Source: Actinomycetota bacterium
Lineage (GTDB): Bacteria > Actinomycetota > Geothermincolia > Fen-727 > Anoxymicrobiaceae
DNA: 64,000 nt
Assembly (NCBI GenBank): GCA_018831265.1
Contig: JAHJCO010000045.1
Span: 1 to 64,000 of the forward strand
Reading direction: 5' to 3'
The stretch's first letter is position 1, and every line of letters begins with the position of its first letter. The notes beneath the pieces are model-generated. The model saw only the letters and a program-made list of their open reading frames with translations, was not told the DNA's origin and ran no database searches. Below are positions 17,448 through 25,941 of this stretch, in pieces. Made by a program: the position numbers and the translations under genes.

Positions 17448-18436
17448 TGGACGCCGACGGTCTTTCCACCGGCGCGACGCCGATAGACTACCTGCGGATA
17501 TCCGTCACGGACCGCTGCAACCTTCGCTGCATATACTGCATGCCCGCCGAGGGCGTCCACGGCCTCGACCACGACGACATCATGACGTACGAGGAGCTGG
17601 ATCTTTTCGCCCGCGCGGCGGTCGCCGCCGGCATAACCAGGATCAGGCTCACGGGCGGCGAGCCCATGGTGCGCAAGGGCCTGACCGGGTTCATCGAGAT
17701 GCTGTCGCGCATCGAGCCGGCGCCCAGGCTCTCGCTGACCACCAACGGCGTGCTCCTCGCCGGACGGGCGGCCGAGCTCAAGCGCGCCGGCCTGGGCAGG
17801 GTCAACGTGAGCATCGATTCCCTGGACCCGGAGGTGTACCGGCACATGACCCGCATAGGCGACCTGGACAGCGCTATGGCGGGGGTCAGGGACGCGGTCG
17901 AGCAGGGGCTGGACCCGGTCAAGCTGAACGTGGTGGTGCTGAAGGGGGTCAACGACGACCCGACGGCGTTCGGCGAGCTGACCCGCGAGCTGCCTGTGCA
18001 CGTGCGCTTTATAGAGTTCATGCCCTACTTCGACCGGAAGGACCGCTCCTACGTGCCGGGTCACGTCATCAGGGAGAGGCTCGGAGGGCTGGGACCGCTG
18101 GAGGAGGCCGAATCGCCGGAGGGCTGGGGCCCGGCCGAGTACTTCCGGCTGCGCGGAGCGGTGGGGACGCTCGGGACCATCTCCTCGGTGAGCTGCCACT
18201 TCTGCCCCTCGTGCAACCGGTTGCGCGTAACCGCCGACGGCCGCATGAGGACCTGCCTGTTCGACTCCGACGGGGTGGACGTGAAGGCCGCGATACGCGC
18301 CGGAGCTGACCCGGGGAGGCTTCGTGAGATAATAGAGGGCGAGCTGGAGCGGAAGAGGGCCGAGGGCGACAGCAGGAAGCCCGGCCCGGGCTCATCGCAC
18401 CGGGCGACGGACCACATGTCGAGGATCGGGGGTTGA
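17444..18436 (+). CDS. moaA: GTP 3',8-cyclase MoaA (radical SAM)
   Basis: 330 residues. The radical-SAM cluster motif C-x3-C-x2-C appears as CNLRCIYCMP near residues 25-34, and the C-terminal second [4Fe-4S] site as CHFCPSCNRL with a further Cys in MRTCLF. LTGGEPMVRKG is the SAM-binding GGE segment. The usual C-terminal GG tail is degenerate: the protein ends MSRIGG, so a GG end is present after an unusual Arg/Ser/Gly-rich linker. It makes the cyclic intermediate that MoaC converts to cPMP. It overlaps the preceding gene by ATGA. Confidence 0.93.
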   Translation: MMDADGLSTGATPIDYLRISVTDRCNLRCIYCMPAEGVHGLDHDDIMTYEELDLFARAAVAAGITRIRLTGGEPMVRKGLTGFIEMLSRIEPAPRLSLTTNGVLLAGRAAELKRAGLGRVNVSIDSLDPEVYRHMTRIGDLDSAMAGVRDAVEQGLDPVKLNVVVLKGVNDDPTAFGELTRELPVHVRFIEFMPYFDRKDRSYVPGHVIRERLGGLGPLEEAESPEGWGPAEYFRLRGAVGTLGTISSVSCHFCPSCNRLRVTADGRMRTCLFDSDGVDVKAAIRAGADPGRLREIIEGELERKRAEGDSRKPGPGSSHRATDHMSRIGG

Positions 18437-18438
18437 GC

Positions 18439-18942
18439 ATGCCGGAGGAACCGGGAGCCGGAGACGGCCTCTCGCACCTGGACTCGTCCGGCGCGGCCCG
18501 CATGGTGGACGTGGGCGCCAAGCCCGTGACGTCCCGCCAGGCGCGGGCGGGCGCCTGGGTCGAGATGAGCCCGTCCACCCTCGACCTCATTGCCTCCGGG
18601 GATGTGCCCAAGGGTGACGTGTTCTCCGCGGCGAGGATCGCCGGTATAATGGCGGCGAAGAACACCCACCACCTGGTCCCGCTCTGCCATGCCCTCAAAA
18701 TAGACAGTGTCTCGGTGGAGTTCGAGGTGGACCGGCCCGGCTCCCGCCTCGGCATCCAGGCCGTGGCCAGGGCTTCCGACAGGACCGGGGTGGAGATGGA
18801 GGCGCTGCTGGCGGTGTCGATCGCCGCGCTGACCGTCTACGACATGTGTAAGGCGGTGGACCGCGGGATGGAGATCACGGGTGTCAGGCTGATGTCCAAG
18901 TCCGGGGGCAGGTCCGGTGCCTGGGAGCGGGAGGAACGGTAG
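18439..18942 (+). CDS. moaC: Cyclic pyranopterin monophosphate synthase MoaC
   Basis: 167 residues from ATG 18439 (an in-frame TTG at 18433 overlaps the moaA stop). The family text is complete: MVDVGAKPVTSRQARAGAWV, KGDVFSAARIAGIMAAKNTH, HLVPLCHAL and GVEMEALLAVSIAALTVYDM. It acts directly after MoaA. The GTG of the following MOSC gene overlaps its stop codon. Confidence 0.93.
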   Translation: MPEEPGAGDGLSHLDSSGAARMVDVGAKPVTSRQARAGAWVEMSPSTLDLIASGDVPKGDVFSAARIAGIMAAKNTHHLVPLCHALKIDSVSVEFEVDRPGSRLGIQAVARASDRTGVEMEALLAVSIAALTVYDMCKAVDRGMEITGVRLMSKSGGRSGAWEREER

Positions 18943-19388
18943 TGGAGGACACGGGGGCGACCGTGGTATCGGTCAACATCTCGGAGGCCACCGGCGAGAA
19001 AAAGCACGACGTCGGGACCTGCGAGCTGCTCGAGGAGCACGGGCTCAGGGGCGACGCCCACGCCAGGGACTGGCACCGGCAGGTCAGCCTGCTTGCCTTG
19101 GAGAGCATTGACAAGATGAGGGACGCCGGGCTGGACGTCTCGCCGGGGGACTTCGCCGAGAACCTCACCATCGAGGGGCTTGACGTGAAGTCCCTGCCCG
19201 TGGGGACGCGGCTCTCCGTCGGCGGGGGAGTGCTCCTGGAGATCACCCAGATAGGCAAGGAGTGCCACGAGCGCTGTGCCATCTACTACCAGGCCGGCGA
19301 CTGCGTCATGCCCCGGGAAGGGGTGTTCGCGAGGGTGCTCGAGGGCGGCAAGGTAAGCGTGGGCGACAAGGTGGTGGTGGTGGCTTGA
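18942..19388 (+). CDS. MOSC-domain protein
   Basis: 148 residues, essentially a single MOSC domain. Recognisable parts are GLRGDAHARDWHRQVSLLAL, FAENLTIEGLDV, LEITQIGKECHERCAIYYQA and MPREGVFARVLEGG; the conserved Cys is in KECHERC. MOSC proteins bind or transfer sulfur to the molybdenum centre, or carry Moco. GTG 18942 shares its G with the moaC stop. In Wood-Ljungdahl organisms this stand-alone MOSC protein is often found beside moaC and mogA, as here. Confidence 0.87.
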   Translation: MEDTGATVVSVNISEATGEKKHDVGTCELLEEHGLRGDAHARDWHRQVSLLALESIDKMRDAGLDVSPGDFAENLTIEGLDVKSLPVGTRLSVGGGVLLEITQIGKECHERCAIYYQAGDCVMPREGVFARVLEGGKVSVGDKVVVVA

Positions 19389-19903
19389 GCTCCGGGGACG
19401 ATACCGCTTTCAGGGCCGCCGTGGTGACCGTGTCCGACAAGGGGGCCGCGGGGGAGCGGGAGGACAGGAGCGGCGCGGTGGTGCGCGAGATGCTCGAAGA
19501 GGCGGGGCTGGAGGTGGCCCGCGTCGAGATAGTGCCGGACGACACCGCGCGGCTGGAGGCGCTCCTGCGCGACGTATGCGATGCGGGGATGGATCTGCTG
19601 GTCACCACCGGAGGTACAGGTGTGTCACCCCGGGACGTGACCCCGGAGGCCACGCTCCGCGTCATCGATCGCGAGGTCCCCGGTCTCGCCGAGGCGATGC
19701 GGGCGGAGAGCCTCAAGGTGACCCCTCACGCGATGCTGTCCAGGGCGGTATGCGGCCTTCGCGGCTCCACGCTGATAATAAACCTGCCGGGGAGCCCGAA
19801 AGGCGCCCGGGAGTGTCTGAGTGTAGTGCTGCCTGCCGTGCCCCACGCGCTGGAGGTCGCGGCGGGTGCCGTCTCGGAGTGCGCGAGTCCGTCCCCTGAT
19901 TGA
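19385..19903 (+). CDS. Molybdopterin adenylyltransferase MogA/MoaB family
   Basis: 172 residues from TTG 19385, whose TTGA overlaps the MOSC stop; longer upstream extension would run through the MOSC gene and is rejected. Key text: AVVTVSDKGAAGEREDRSGA, VTTGGTGVSPRDVTPEAT and the LPGSPKGARECL loop. The family adenylates molybdopterin before MoeA inserts the metal. It is the last gene of the cofactor operon; a good promoter for the next gene overlaps its stop. Confidence 0.9.
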   Translation: MSSGDDTAFRAAVVTVSDKGAAGEREDRSGAVVREMLEEAGLEVARVEIVPDDTARLEALLRDVCDAGMDLLVTTGGTGVSPRDVTPEATLRVIDREVPGLAEAMRAESLKVTPHAMLSRAVCGLRGSTLIINLPGSPKGARECLSVVLPAVPHALEVAAGAVSECASPSPD

Positions 19904-19929
19904 CTTGCCCGCTCCCGCTGCCTGATAAT
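19900..19929 (+). promoter_or_regulatory. Promoter of the RsbRD-like gene
   Basis: TTGACT (19900-19905) and GATAAT (19924-19929) are spaced by 18 bases, 27 bases before the ATG at 19956. It overlaps the end of mogA, indicating an independent transcript downstream. Confidence 0.6.
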
Positions 19930-19955
19930 CTGTTGGAAGCGAACCAGGGGGACGA

Positions 19956-20417
19956 ATGGCTCTATCGGACGCGCTGGTACAGATAATCGAGGAGAGGGCG
20001 ACCGAGATCGCCCAGAAATGGTACCGGGAGACCAGGCAGACCCCCTACGTCCCCAGTCTCAACAGCATCTCGGAGGACGACGCCCTCGAGATGGCGACGA
20101 ACGTTTACCGGAGGCTGAGCCACTGGATGACGCCGTCGGGCGAGGCCGAGATCAAGGAGACGTACCAGAGGTTCGGCGAGTCCCTCTTCTACCGGGGGTT
20201 CCGCATGGAAGAGGTGGTCATGATCCTGATCCTAATCAAGCGGTACCTGTGGCTCCATCTCCTCGAGCAGGGCGTAATGACCACCAACCTCGACGTCTAC
20301 CAGGCCCTGGATGTCAACAACAAGGTCGTCCTCTACTTCGACCGGGCGATCTACTTCGCACTCATCGGCTTCCGCGAGGCCAGGGCCGCCAACAGGAAGG
20401 CGATCGCCGGCGCCTGA
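19956..20417 (+). CDS. RsbRD N-terminal-type sensory protein
   Basis: 153 residues, all alpha-helical in appearance: IIEERATEIAQKWYRETRQT, LSHWMTPSGEAEIKETYQRF and FYRGFRMEEVVMILILIKRY resemble the non-haem globin-like RsbRD N-terminal domain (PF14361). Here the domain stands alone without a STAS or kinase partner. AGGGGG ribosome site at 19947-19952. It may sense a signal for a stress or regulatory pathway; partner unknown. The stop codon lies inside a following hairpin. Confidence 0.7.
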   Translation: MALSDALVQIIEERATEIAQKWYRETRQTPYVPSLNSISEDDALEMATNVYRRLSHWMTPSGEAEIKETYQRFGESLFYRGFRMEEVVMILILIKRYLWLHLLEQGVMTTNLDVYQALDVNNKVVLYFDRAIYFALIGFREARAANRKAIAGA

Positions 20418-20457
20418 GTGTAGCAAAAGGGTCAGGCACTTTTGCTACACTTCTCAG
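20414..20457 (+). repeat. Hairpin with GGGTCAGG in its loop
   Basis: A 12-bp perfect stem (gtgtagcaaaag 20418-20429, cttttgctacac 20439-20450) encloses ggtcaggca; outer ctgag/ctcag extends the pairing. It contains the TGA of the upstream gene. There is no T-tract. The loop sequence links it to the GGGGTCAGG repeats at 47196 and 53582. Confidence 0.65.
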
Positions 20458-20496
20458 ATCCGGGCCGCGGACACCGTACTGAACATCGGGGGGCGC

Positions 20497-21093
20497 GTGT
20501 TCCTCTACCTCGTCCGTCACGGGCAGACAGACCTCAACAGGGACCGGAGGTTCCGGGGCCTCGTCGACGCGCCGCTGAACCCGGAGGGGCGCGTGGAGGC
20601 GGAGGGGGCGGCGGACATCCTGCGATCGGTGGAAATCCCGGTCGTCTTCTCCAGCCCGGTGGAGCGTGCCATGCAGACCTCGCGGATCATAGCCGCCAGG
20701 ACCGGCAGCGAAGTCCGGCCCGACGAGCGCTTCACCGACGTGGACTACGGTGCCTGGCAGGGCCTCACGGTCGAGGAGGTCCGCCAGCGGTTCGGCGACG
20801 GGGCCATCCAGTCCTGGAGGAGCGACCCGGGCTCCTTCACCTTCCCGGGGGGAGACAGCATGGCCGACGTGCGCGCGCGGATGGAGAAGGCCCTCGTGCA
20901 GGCCGCCGGATCGGGCCCGGAGCACGTAGCTGTCGTTAGCCACCTCGCCGTCCTCAAGGTCTGTTTCGTCGCCGCCCTCGACCTGCCGTATCCCTGGTTC
21001 TGGCGGGTGAACCTGACCGAGGGTTCCGTGAGCGTCTTCTCATGGCGGGCCGGGGACGGTTTCACCCTCGAGAAGTGGAACGAGACTGGGTAA
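20497..21093 (+). CDS. Histidine phosphatase superfamily protein (phosphoglycerate mutase-like)
   Basis: 198 residues from GTG 20497, behind GGGGGG. The phosphohistidine motif LVRHGQTDLN is at residues 5-14; FSSPVERAMQTSRII carries the second Arg, ERFTDVDYGAWQG the catalytic acid and SHLAVLK the second His. The family includes cofactor-dependent phosphoglycerate mutases, alpha-ribazole phosphatases and broad phosphatases; the exact substrate cannot be told from sequence. It lies 10 bases before the next gene. Confidence 0.82.
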   Translation: MFLYLVRHGQTDLNRDRRFRGLVDAPLNPEGRVEAEGAADILRSVEIPVVFSSPVERAMQTSRIIAARTGSEVRPDERFTDVDYGAWQGLTVEEVRQRFGDGAIQSWRSDPGSFTFPGGDSMADVRARMEKALVQAAGSGPEHVAVVSHLAVLKVCFVAALDLPYPWFWRVNLTEGSVSVFSWRAGDGFTLEKWNETG

Positions 21094-21103
21094 CAGGTGG
21101 TCG

Positions 21104-22048
21104 ATGGAACAGGTCGCCTATCCGCATCCGGACCCCGACAGGGGCAGGACGGTCGCGCTGGTGGCGGTCATCACCGGCGTGCTGGTTCTACTGGTGGTCC
21201 CGGTTGTGCTGCTCTTCGCGGGCGTCATCCGGTTCGGCACGCCCCGCGCGGGAAAGGTGGAGACGGCGGCCTCGGTCGACTCGGGGCTCAAGCCCGTCGA
21301 GGCGGCGTCCCGGTTCGGCCCCGACGACGAGCGCATATACTGCTGCGCCGTGGTGCGCGCCTACCAGGACACGGTGGTGGGGACGCAGTGGCGCAGGGGC
21401 GCTGCCACGGTGGCCTCCATGTCCGGCCGGTTTGGTGACCTTGCGCGCGGGTCCGCCACGAAGTTCCTGCTCTCGAGCGGCCGTGTGGCGTTCTACCTCC
21501 TGAAGCCGGCGGGAGGCTGGCAGCCCGGCTCCTACACGGTCGGGCTCTCTATCGACGGGAAGGCCGCCGGAGAGACGTCCTTCGCTGTCTCCGGCGACGG
21601 CACAGCCAGCCGGGGCACGACCTACGGGGAGCCCTCGGGCCGGTTCACCGTGGAGGTACCGACGGGATGGATCGAGATGGACCAGCGGTCGACCGGCGGC
21701 GCGCTGGCGGGGTTCATGGCGCCTGCGAGCGGTTATGCCCCGAGGTTCGTGGTCGTCTCGACTCCGATGACCTCGGCGACGCCGGAGAGCCTGAACGCGA
21801 CCCTGGCCGCCGAGGGCGTGCCCGAGCAGGAGAGGTTCACCGCAATAACCCTGGGCACGCTGGTAGGAGCGCGTCGCACCTACGAGTGGGACCTGGAGGA
21901 GAACGGCGGCAAGACTCGCCTGAAGTCGATACAGGTGGTCGTGGACATGGGCAACGGAACCGTGCTGGAGATAAACTGCCACTCGCCGGCGGCGGAGTTC
22001 GACGAGAACCTGCCGACCTTCAACTCGGTCATCAACAGCTTCCACTGA
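21104..22048 (+). CDS. Membrane-anchored extracytoplasmic protein of unknown function
   Basis: 314 residues. One membrane segment near residues 18-42 (ALVAVITGVLVLLVVPVVLL) leaves the rest outside. The middle (VAFYLLKPAGGWQPGSYTVG LS) resembles small beta domains seen in actinobacterial surface proteins, and the end (GRFTVEVPTGWIEMD ... GNGTVLEINC) resembles PsbP/LpqN-like folds. AGGTGG precedes ATG 21104. No catalytic motif. It is probably co-transcribed with the histidine phosphatase. Confidence 0.7.
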   Translation: MEQVAYPHPDPDRGRTVALVAVITGVLVLLVVPVVLLFAGVIRFGTPRAGKVETAASVDSGLKPVEAASRFGPDDERIYCCAVVRAYQDTVVGTQWRRGAATVASMSGRFGDLARGSATKFLLSSGRVAFYLLKPAGGWQPGSYTVGLSIDGKAAGETSFAVSGDGTASRGTTYGEPSGRFTVEVPTGWIEMDQRSTGGALAGFMAPASGYAPRFVVVSTPMTSATPESLNATLAAEGVPEQERFTAITLGTLVGARRTYEWDLEENGGKTRLKSIQVVVDMGNGTVLEINCHSPAAEFDENLPTFNSVINSFH

Positions 22049-22053
22049 GAATT

Positions 22054-22173
22054 TACCTCAAACCATTTTTCCCACTTAAACATCTACCTCAAACCATTTC
22101 TCCCACTTGAACATCTACCTCAAACCATATTTCCCACTTAAACATCTACCTCAAACCATTTCTCCCACTTGAA
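22054..22173 (+). repeat. Four tandem 31-bp repeats upstream of RAYT gene
   Basis: Units starting tacctcaaaccat at 22054, 22085, 22116 and 22147 repeat exactly every 31 bases (tacctcaaaccatttntccc + acttnaacatc). There are no unique spacers, so this is not CRISPR. Inverted copies lie downstream of the transposase gene at 23057-23117. Confidence 0.85.
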
Positions 22174-22203
22174 ATATGCTTGAATTGCTAATATGATACT
22201 GCC

Positions 22204-22962
22204 ATGTCGTACCCCGAGCGACCGCAGTTTCCGGGGGCTATATACCATATTATGTCCCGCGGGAACGGCAAGAAGGACATCTACCTCTCCGAACGAGACC
22301 GCCGTCGATTCCTGTCCTTCCTCAAAGAGGTCACTGAGGAGAAACGCTGGCTTGTTCTTTCCTACTGCCTAATGGGGCACCACTACCACCTTCTACTCGA
22401 GACCCCGGAGCCGAACCTGGCCATCGGCATGCAGAAGCTAAATGGTTTATACAGCACATGGTTCAACCACGTTCACCAGCATGTCGGACATGTCATGCAG
22501 GGTCGTTACCGCTCGCGAGTTGTTGACGAAGACGGCTACTTCATGTGGTTGACCAAGTACATCGCTTTGAATCCCGTGCGCAGTGGATTCGTGGACAGTC
22601 CCGAGAAGTGGCCCTGGAGTAGCTACGCCTGGATGGTCGGAAAGGAGACGGAGCATCCTCTCCTGTCTCCCGCCCGTGTCTTAAACACGTTCGGTTCGGG
22701 CCGTGCCGAAGCCGCCGTTGAGTATGCTAGGTATGTCACCGAGGGAATCGAGGAGTCACTGGAGATCGCCGAGGAGCGGAGACTGACCCTCGAGCAACTG
22801 CTCAAGTGCGAGGGCGGCAACAGTCCGGCTGACGAGAGGTTGTGGAGAGCCTACTATGTCCATCATTTCGGAATAGTCGATATAGCTGCTGCGTCGGGGG
22901 TGAGCCGGTCAGCGGTGAGCAGGATCATTCGGAGATATCCGCAGAGGAAGTACTATCTCTGA
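22204..22962 (+). mobile_element. REP-associated tyrosine transposase (RAYT), Y1/IS200-like, copy 1
   Basis: 252 residues. The Y1 transposase core is clear: AIYHIMSRGNGKKDIYLSER at the start, the HUH metal motif as CLMGHHYHLLLETPE (HYH), MQGRYRSRVVDEDGYFMWLT and the catalytic-Tyr helix with KYIALNPVRSGFV. A C-terminal helix-turn-helix-like tail (GIVDIAAASGVSRSAVSRII) follows. The gene is bracketed by inverted copies of a tacctcaaacca/tggtttgaggta repeat, the arrangement of a REPtron. RAYTs process single-stranded DNA hairpins and spread REP sequences; nothing in the frame is broken, so it may be active. Confidence 0.88.
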
Positions 22963-23056
22963 GCCGGCAATCCCTCAATCGAAGTCTAATAAAGTCTTCC
23001 TTCGCGCGCGCGTGCTTGCTGGAACCGTCTTGAGCAACGTTTGTTTCCTATCCATG

Positions 23057-23117
23057 AGAATTATGGTTTGAGGTAGATTCCCACATCTTGAGAATTATGG
23101 TTTGAGGTAAATTCCCT
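23057..23117 (-). repeat. Inverted copies of the RAYT-1 repeat, downstream side
   Basis: gagaattatggtttgaggta occurs at 23057-23076 and again at 23091-23110, 34 bases apart, with tggtttgaggta the reverse complement of the upstream tacctcaaacca. A degraded third copy (ggttgaggtgaattctcac) is at ~23199. Together with the upstream array they flank the transposase gene. Confidence 0.8.
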
Positions 23118-23214
23118 CCCGTCCAACCGATCGACGTGTCTGGGTTAGGGGTTCGATTGGAATCCGGAGGGCTTTCAAAGACGAAAGATGAGAAAAGATG
23201 GTTGAGGTGAATTC

Positions 23215-24459
23215 TCACACCAGGCGGAGGGGGGGTTGGCTGAGCTTGGTGCGCTTTATCCAGGCGGCGGGGTCGCAGATCTCGTCCATGTCGGGCATTC
23301 GCTCGGGGCCTTCCCAGACCCGGTTCAGGAACTCTATGCCCTCCCGCTCGACCACGGCATCGACGAACGCCTGGCCAAGCTTGTACTGCTGCAGCTTGAG
23401 GCTGATGCCGATCAGGCGCTGGAACAGCTTTTCGGCCCCGCTCTTCGTCTCCCGCCGGCGGTCGAAGCGTTCCTTCATGGTCTGGTAGGTCGGCAGCAGG
23501 TCCCTGCCCACCTGGTCCATGACGTGGTTCGAGTAGCCTTCCAGCACAGACATGACCGCCTGCAGCCGCTTTAGTATCTCCCGCTGCTCCGGGCTGGCCA
23601 CGATGGAAAGCAGCCCCCCGGCCTTCAGGGCGTCGTCCTGCCGCACGTTCCCGGGCCGCATCCGTCGGAATATCTCCGGGCTGGAGATGCCCCGCCAGTC
23701 TATGGTGTTGAGGTACTCCTGCATGGAGTCGGTCAGGTATCCCCGGAGCCAGTCGTTGCAGTGGAACTCGAAGGAGTGCGTCACCTCGTGCAGGGTTATC
23801 CACTGCCTGAACTCGCGAGGGTGGAGCTGCATCTCCACCTCGATCCGGCGTACGTTGGGCTCGACCACGTAGAGGCGCCCTCCCCGCTCGGGCTCGGGGA
23901 TGGACAGGTCGAACTGCCCCAGCACGTTGCGGGACATGTAACCCATGATGATGCCCACCTGCGCCGAGAGGATGGTCCGCGCCATCCGCCGGGCGCCGCG
24001 GGCCGCCCTGGCCTGCTGCTCCTCAAGCTCCGCCATGGCCTTCACGTACCTGTCGCTGATGGGGTCGAAAAGGAACTTGAAGGAGGTCACGTTCGCGTTT
24101 ATCCAGTCCGCCTGGCTGAAGACCTCGACCGCCTCGGGCAGCCCGGTCGCTTTCCGTCCGGTATACCCCTCGACCTGCCTCTCCGCGTCGTGCAGCATCA
24201 CGTCATACTGCTCGATCATGTGATCGGATATGGGCTCTGGCTTGCCCTGCTGCAGCCCCAGGGTGGCCAGTGCTATCTCCGTGACGTGCTCCCAGGAGAT
24301 GAGGCCGGCGCCCTCCGAGCGCATGGCGTTGCGGATGCCCCGGCCCAGCGGGAAGAAGTCGACGACGCGCCGCGCGACGTGGTCGATGGCGCTGAATATC
24401 TCCTCGAGCAGAGACGGCGGCAACGGGGCTGGCTTCTCGGGAGGTGGCTGTACTGGCAT
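23215..24459 (-). CDS. Zincin_2 / DUF2342 zinc-dependent metalloprotease-like protein
   Basis: 414 residues. The zinc motif HEVTHSFEFH (HExxH with a further His) lies near residue 225, preceded by LYVVEPNVRRIEVEMQLHP and AQVGIIMGYMSRNVLGQFDL, family hallmarks. Members are frequent in Actinomycetota and often linked in annotation to F420 biosynthesis gene neighbourhoods; their substrate is not established. No signal peptide, so cytoplasmic. It starts 12 bases after the HPS-RraA gene, so the two form an operon. GGAAAG precedes the ATG. Confidence 0.85.
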   Translation of the reverse strand: MPVQPPPEKPAPLPPSLLEEIFSAIDHVARRVVDFFPLGRGIRNAMRSEGAGLISWEHVTEIALATLGLQQGKPEPISDHMIEQYDVMLHDAERQVEGYTGRKATGLPEAVEVFSQADWINANVTSFKFLFDPISDRYVKAMAELEEQQARAARGARRMARTILSAQVGIIMGYMSRNVLGQFDLSIPEPERGGRLYVVEPNVRRIEVEMQLHPREFRQWITLHEVTHSFEFHCNDWLRGYLTDSMQEYLNTIDWRGISSPEIFRRMRPGNVRQDDALKAGGLLSIVASPEQREILKRLQAVMSVLEGYSNHVMDQVGRDLLPTYQTMKERFDRRRETKSGAEKLFQRLIGISLKLQQYKLGQAFVDAVVEREGIEFLNRVWEGPERMPDMDEICDPAAWIKRTKLSQPPLRLV

Positions 24460-24471
24460 ATATCTTTCCGG

Positions 24472-25764
24472 CTACTTGCTCTTTTCCCACTTCTCCAGGT
24501 AGGCGACCTGTGAGAGGGTGCTTCCCCTGTTGATCTCCTCGCGAAGGCGGTTCTCCTTCTCGAGAACGTCCATCGCCCTGTTCGCGAACTCGGAGGCCCG
24601 CGCCTTGGGGATTATTATCACTCCATCGTCATCCCCCACGGCCCAGTCACCGGGGTGAATACGCACCCCCGAGATCTTTATCGGGACGTTGATCTCGCCG
24701 AAGCCCTTCGGCTCGCCCGCGGTGGGCATGACCAGGCGCGCCCAGACCGGGAACCCGAGGTCCTTGATCTCCGGAGTGTCCCGGACCGCCCCGTCCGCGA
24801 CCACGCCGGAGATACCGCGCTGTATGGATGAGTGCGTAGCCAGCTCGCCCCACATGGCCGGCCCCTGGCCGCCCGCGTCGATGATTATGACCTCGCCCTC
24901 GCCGGCCACGTCTATCGCCTCGACCGGCTTGGCCCAGTCACCGGGGTAGGTCCGTACGGTCACCACCGGCCCCACCATCTTCACCCCGCCTGTGACCGGG
25001 CGGATGCCGGCGAGGTCGCCTGTGCGGTGCATGGCGTCGGAGATGTTCGCCGTGGAGACCATGTCCAAGGCTTCGCGGATGCTGTCCTCGTCCACGCGCT
25101 TGTAGAGAGTGGTCGAGCGCGAGACCCCGGTGACCATGGCCTCCTTGATCTCGGCGGCCGCCTTGCGCGCGTCGGTGGACTTGATGATGGCCCCTCCCAC
25201 GATGACGACCCGCGCTCCGTGCGCCACGGCCTGGGCGGCCGTCTCGCTGTTGATCCCGCCCGCGCAGGCGACCGGGATCTGGACGCTGCGGCAGACCTCC
25301 TCGAGCACGGCGAAGGGGTCTCCCCCGGTCATCTGGACGTCTATTGCGGTGTGCACCGCTATGTAGTCCGCCCCCGCGGCCTCGGCCGCCTGCGCCCTGG
25401 CGACGGGGTCCTCGACCTCGATCATGTCCACCACTATCTCGGCCCCGTAGTTGCGCGCTGCGTCCACGCACTCGGCGATGGTGGCGTCGGAGGAGGCGCC
25501 CAGGACGTCGATGATGCTCGCGCCCGCCTTGGCCGCGGTCTCCACCTCGGTACGCCCGGCGTCGATGGTCTTCATATCGGCGATGATCTTGTGGTTGGGG
25601 AACTCCCGGCGCATGGTGCGCACCGCGTTGAGGCCCTCGCTCTTTATCAGCGGCGTGCCGACCTCTATCCAGTCGACCCCGCCCTCTACGGCCTCGCGGC
25701 ACACCTCCACCGCCCGTTCCAGGTCCACGAAATCGAGCGCTATCTGGAGTACCGGCTGGTCCAT
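24472..25764 (-). CDS. Fused 3-hexulose-6-phosphate synthase / RraA-family protein
   Basis: 430 residues. Residues 1-210 are an HPS of the orotidine decarboxylase superfamily: LQIALDFVDLERAVE, KIIADMKTIDAGRTEVE (DMKT.DAG signature) and VACAGGINSETAAQAVAHGA. Residues ~225-420 are an RraA-like domain with ISDAMHR, IDAGGQGPAMWGELA and GVVADGAVRDTPEI. Such fusions are known from archaea and anaerobic bacteria. HPS interconverts ribulose 5-phosphate plus formaldehyde with hexulose 6-phosphate; in organisms lacking oxidative pentose enzymes it runs toward pentose. The RraA half may be an aldolase or decarboxylase; activity not provable here. No PHI isomerase gene is in the window. Confidence 0.9.
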   Translation of the reverse strand: MDQPVLQIALDFVDLERAVEVCREAVEGGVDWIEVGTPLIKSEGLNAVRTMRREFPNHKIIADMKTIDAGRTEVETAAKAGASIIDVLGASSDATIAECVDAARNYGAEIVVDMIEVEDPVARAQAAEAAGADYIAVHTAIDVQMTGGDPFAVLEEVCRSVQIPVACAGGINSETAAQAVAHGARVVIVGGAIIKSTDARKAAAEIKEAMVTGVSRSTTLYKRVDEDSIREALDMVSTANISDAMHRTGDLAGIRPVTGGVKMVGPVVTVRTYPGDWAKPVEAIDVAGEGEVIIIDAGGQGPAMWGELATHSSIQRGISGVVADGAVRDTPEIKDLGFPVWARLVMPTAGEPKGFGEINVPIKISGVRIHPGDWAVGDDDGVIIIPKARASEFANRAMDVLEKENRLREEINRGSTLSQVAYLEKWEKSK

Positions 25765-25833
25765 GGTTCATTCCTCGCAAGTCAAAACAGAGGCGGTATC
25801 GCACCGCCCCTTATCTGTATCCGAGCGGGCATA

Positions 25834-25842
25834 AGTATAGCA
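25834..25842 (-). promoter_or_regulatory. Extended -10 promoter for the HPS-RraA operon
   Basis: Read on the minus strand, TGCTATACT (TATACT at 25839-25834 with TG one base upstream) lies 70 bases before the start codon. No good -35 hexamer is seen, as allowed for extended -10 promoters. Confidence 0.35.
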
Positions 25843-25941
25843 CAGGGGAGGCGGCGGAAGGCCGGACACCGGGCCGAAAAGGCACGGCCATGGGTTAGAA
25901 TAAAGCTGTCAGCAACGATCCGAGGGGAAGGACACCCGGAC

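Noticed and set aside
20414..20457. Rho-independent terminator after the RsbRD-like gene
   Set aside because: The stem is strong but has no T-tract and its loop carries the GGGTCAGG repeat word, so it is classed as a repeat.
22054..22173. Possible CRISPR array (four 31-bp repeats)
   Set aside because: The units are contiguous with no unique spacers, no cas genes lie nearby, and inverted copies flank the RAYT gene, so these are transposase-associated repeats.
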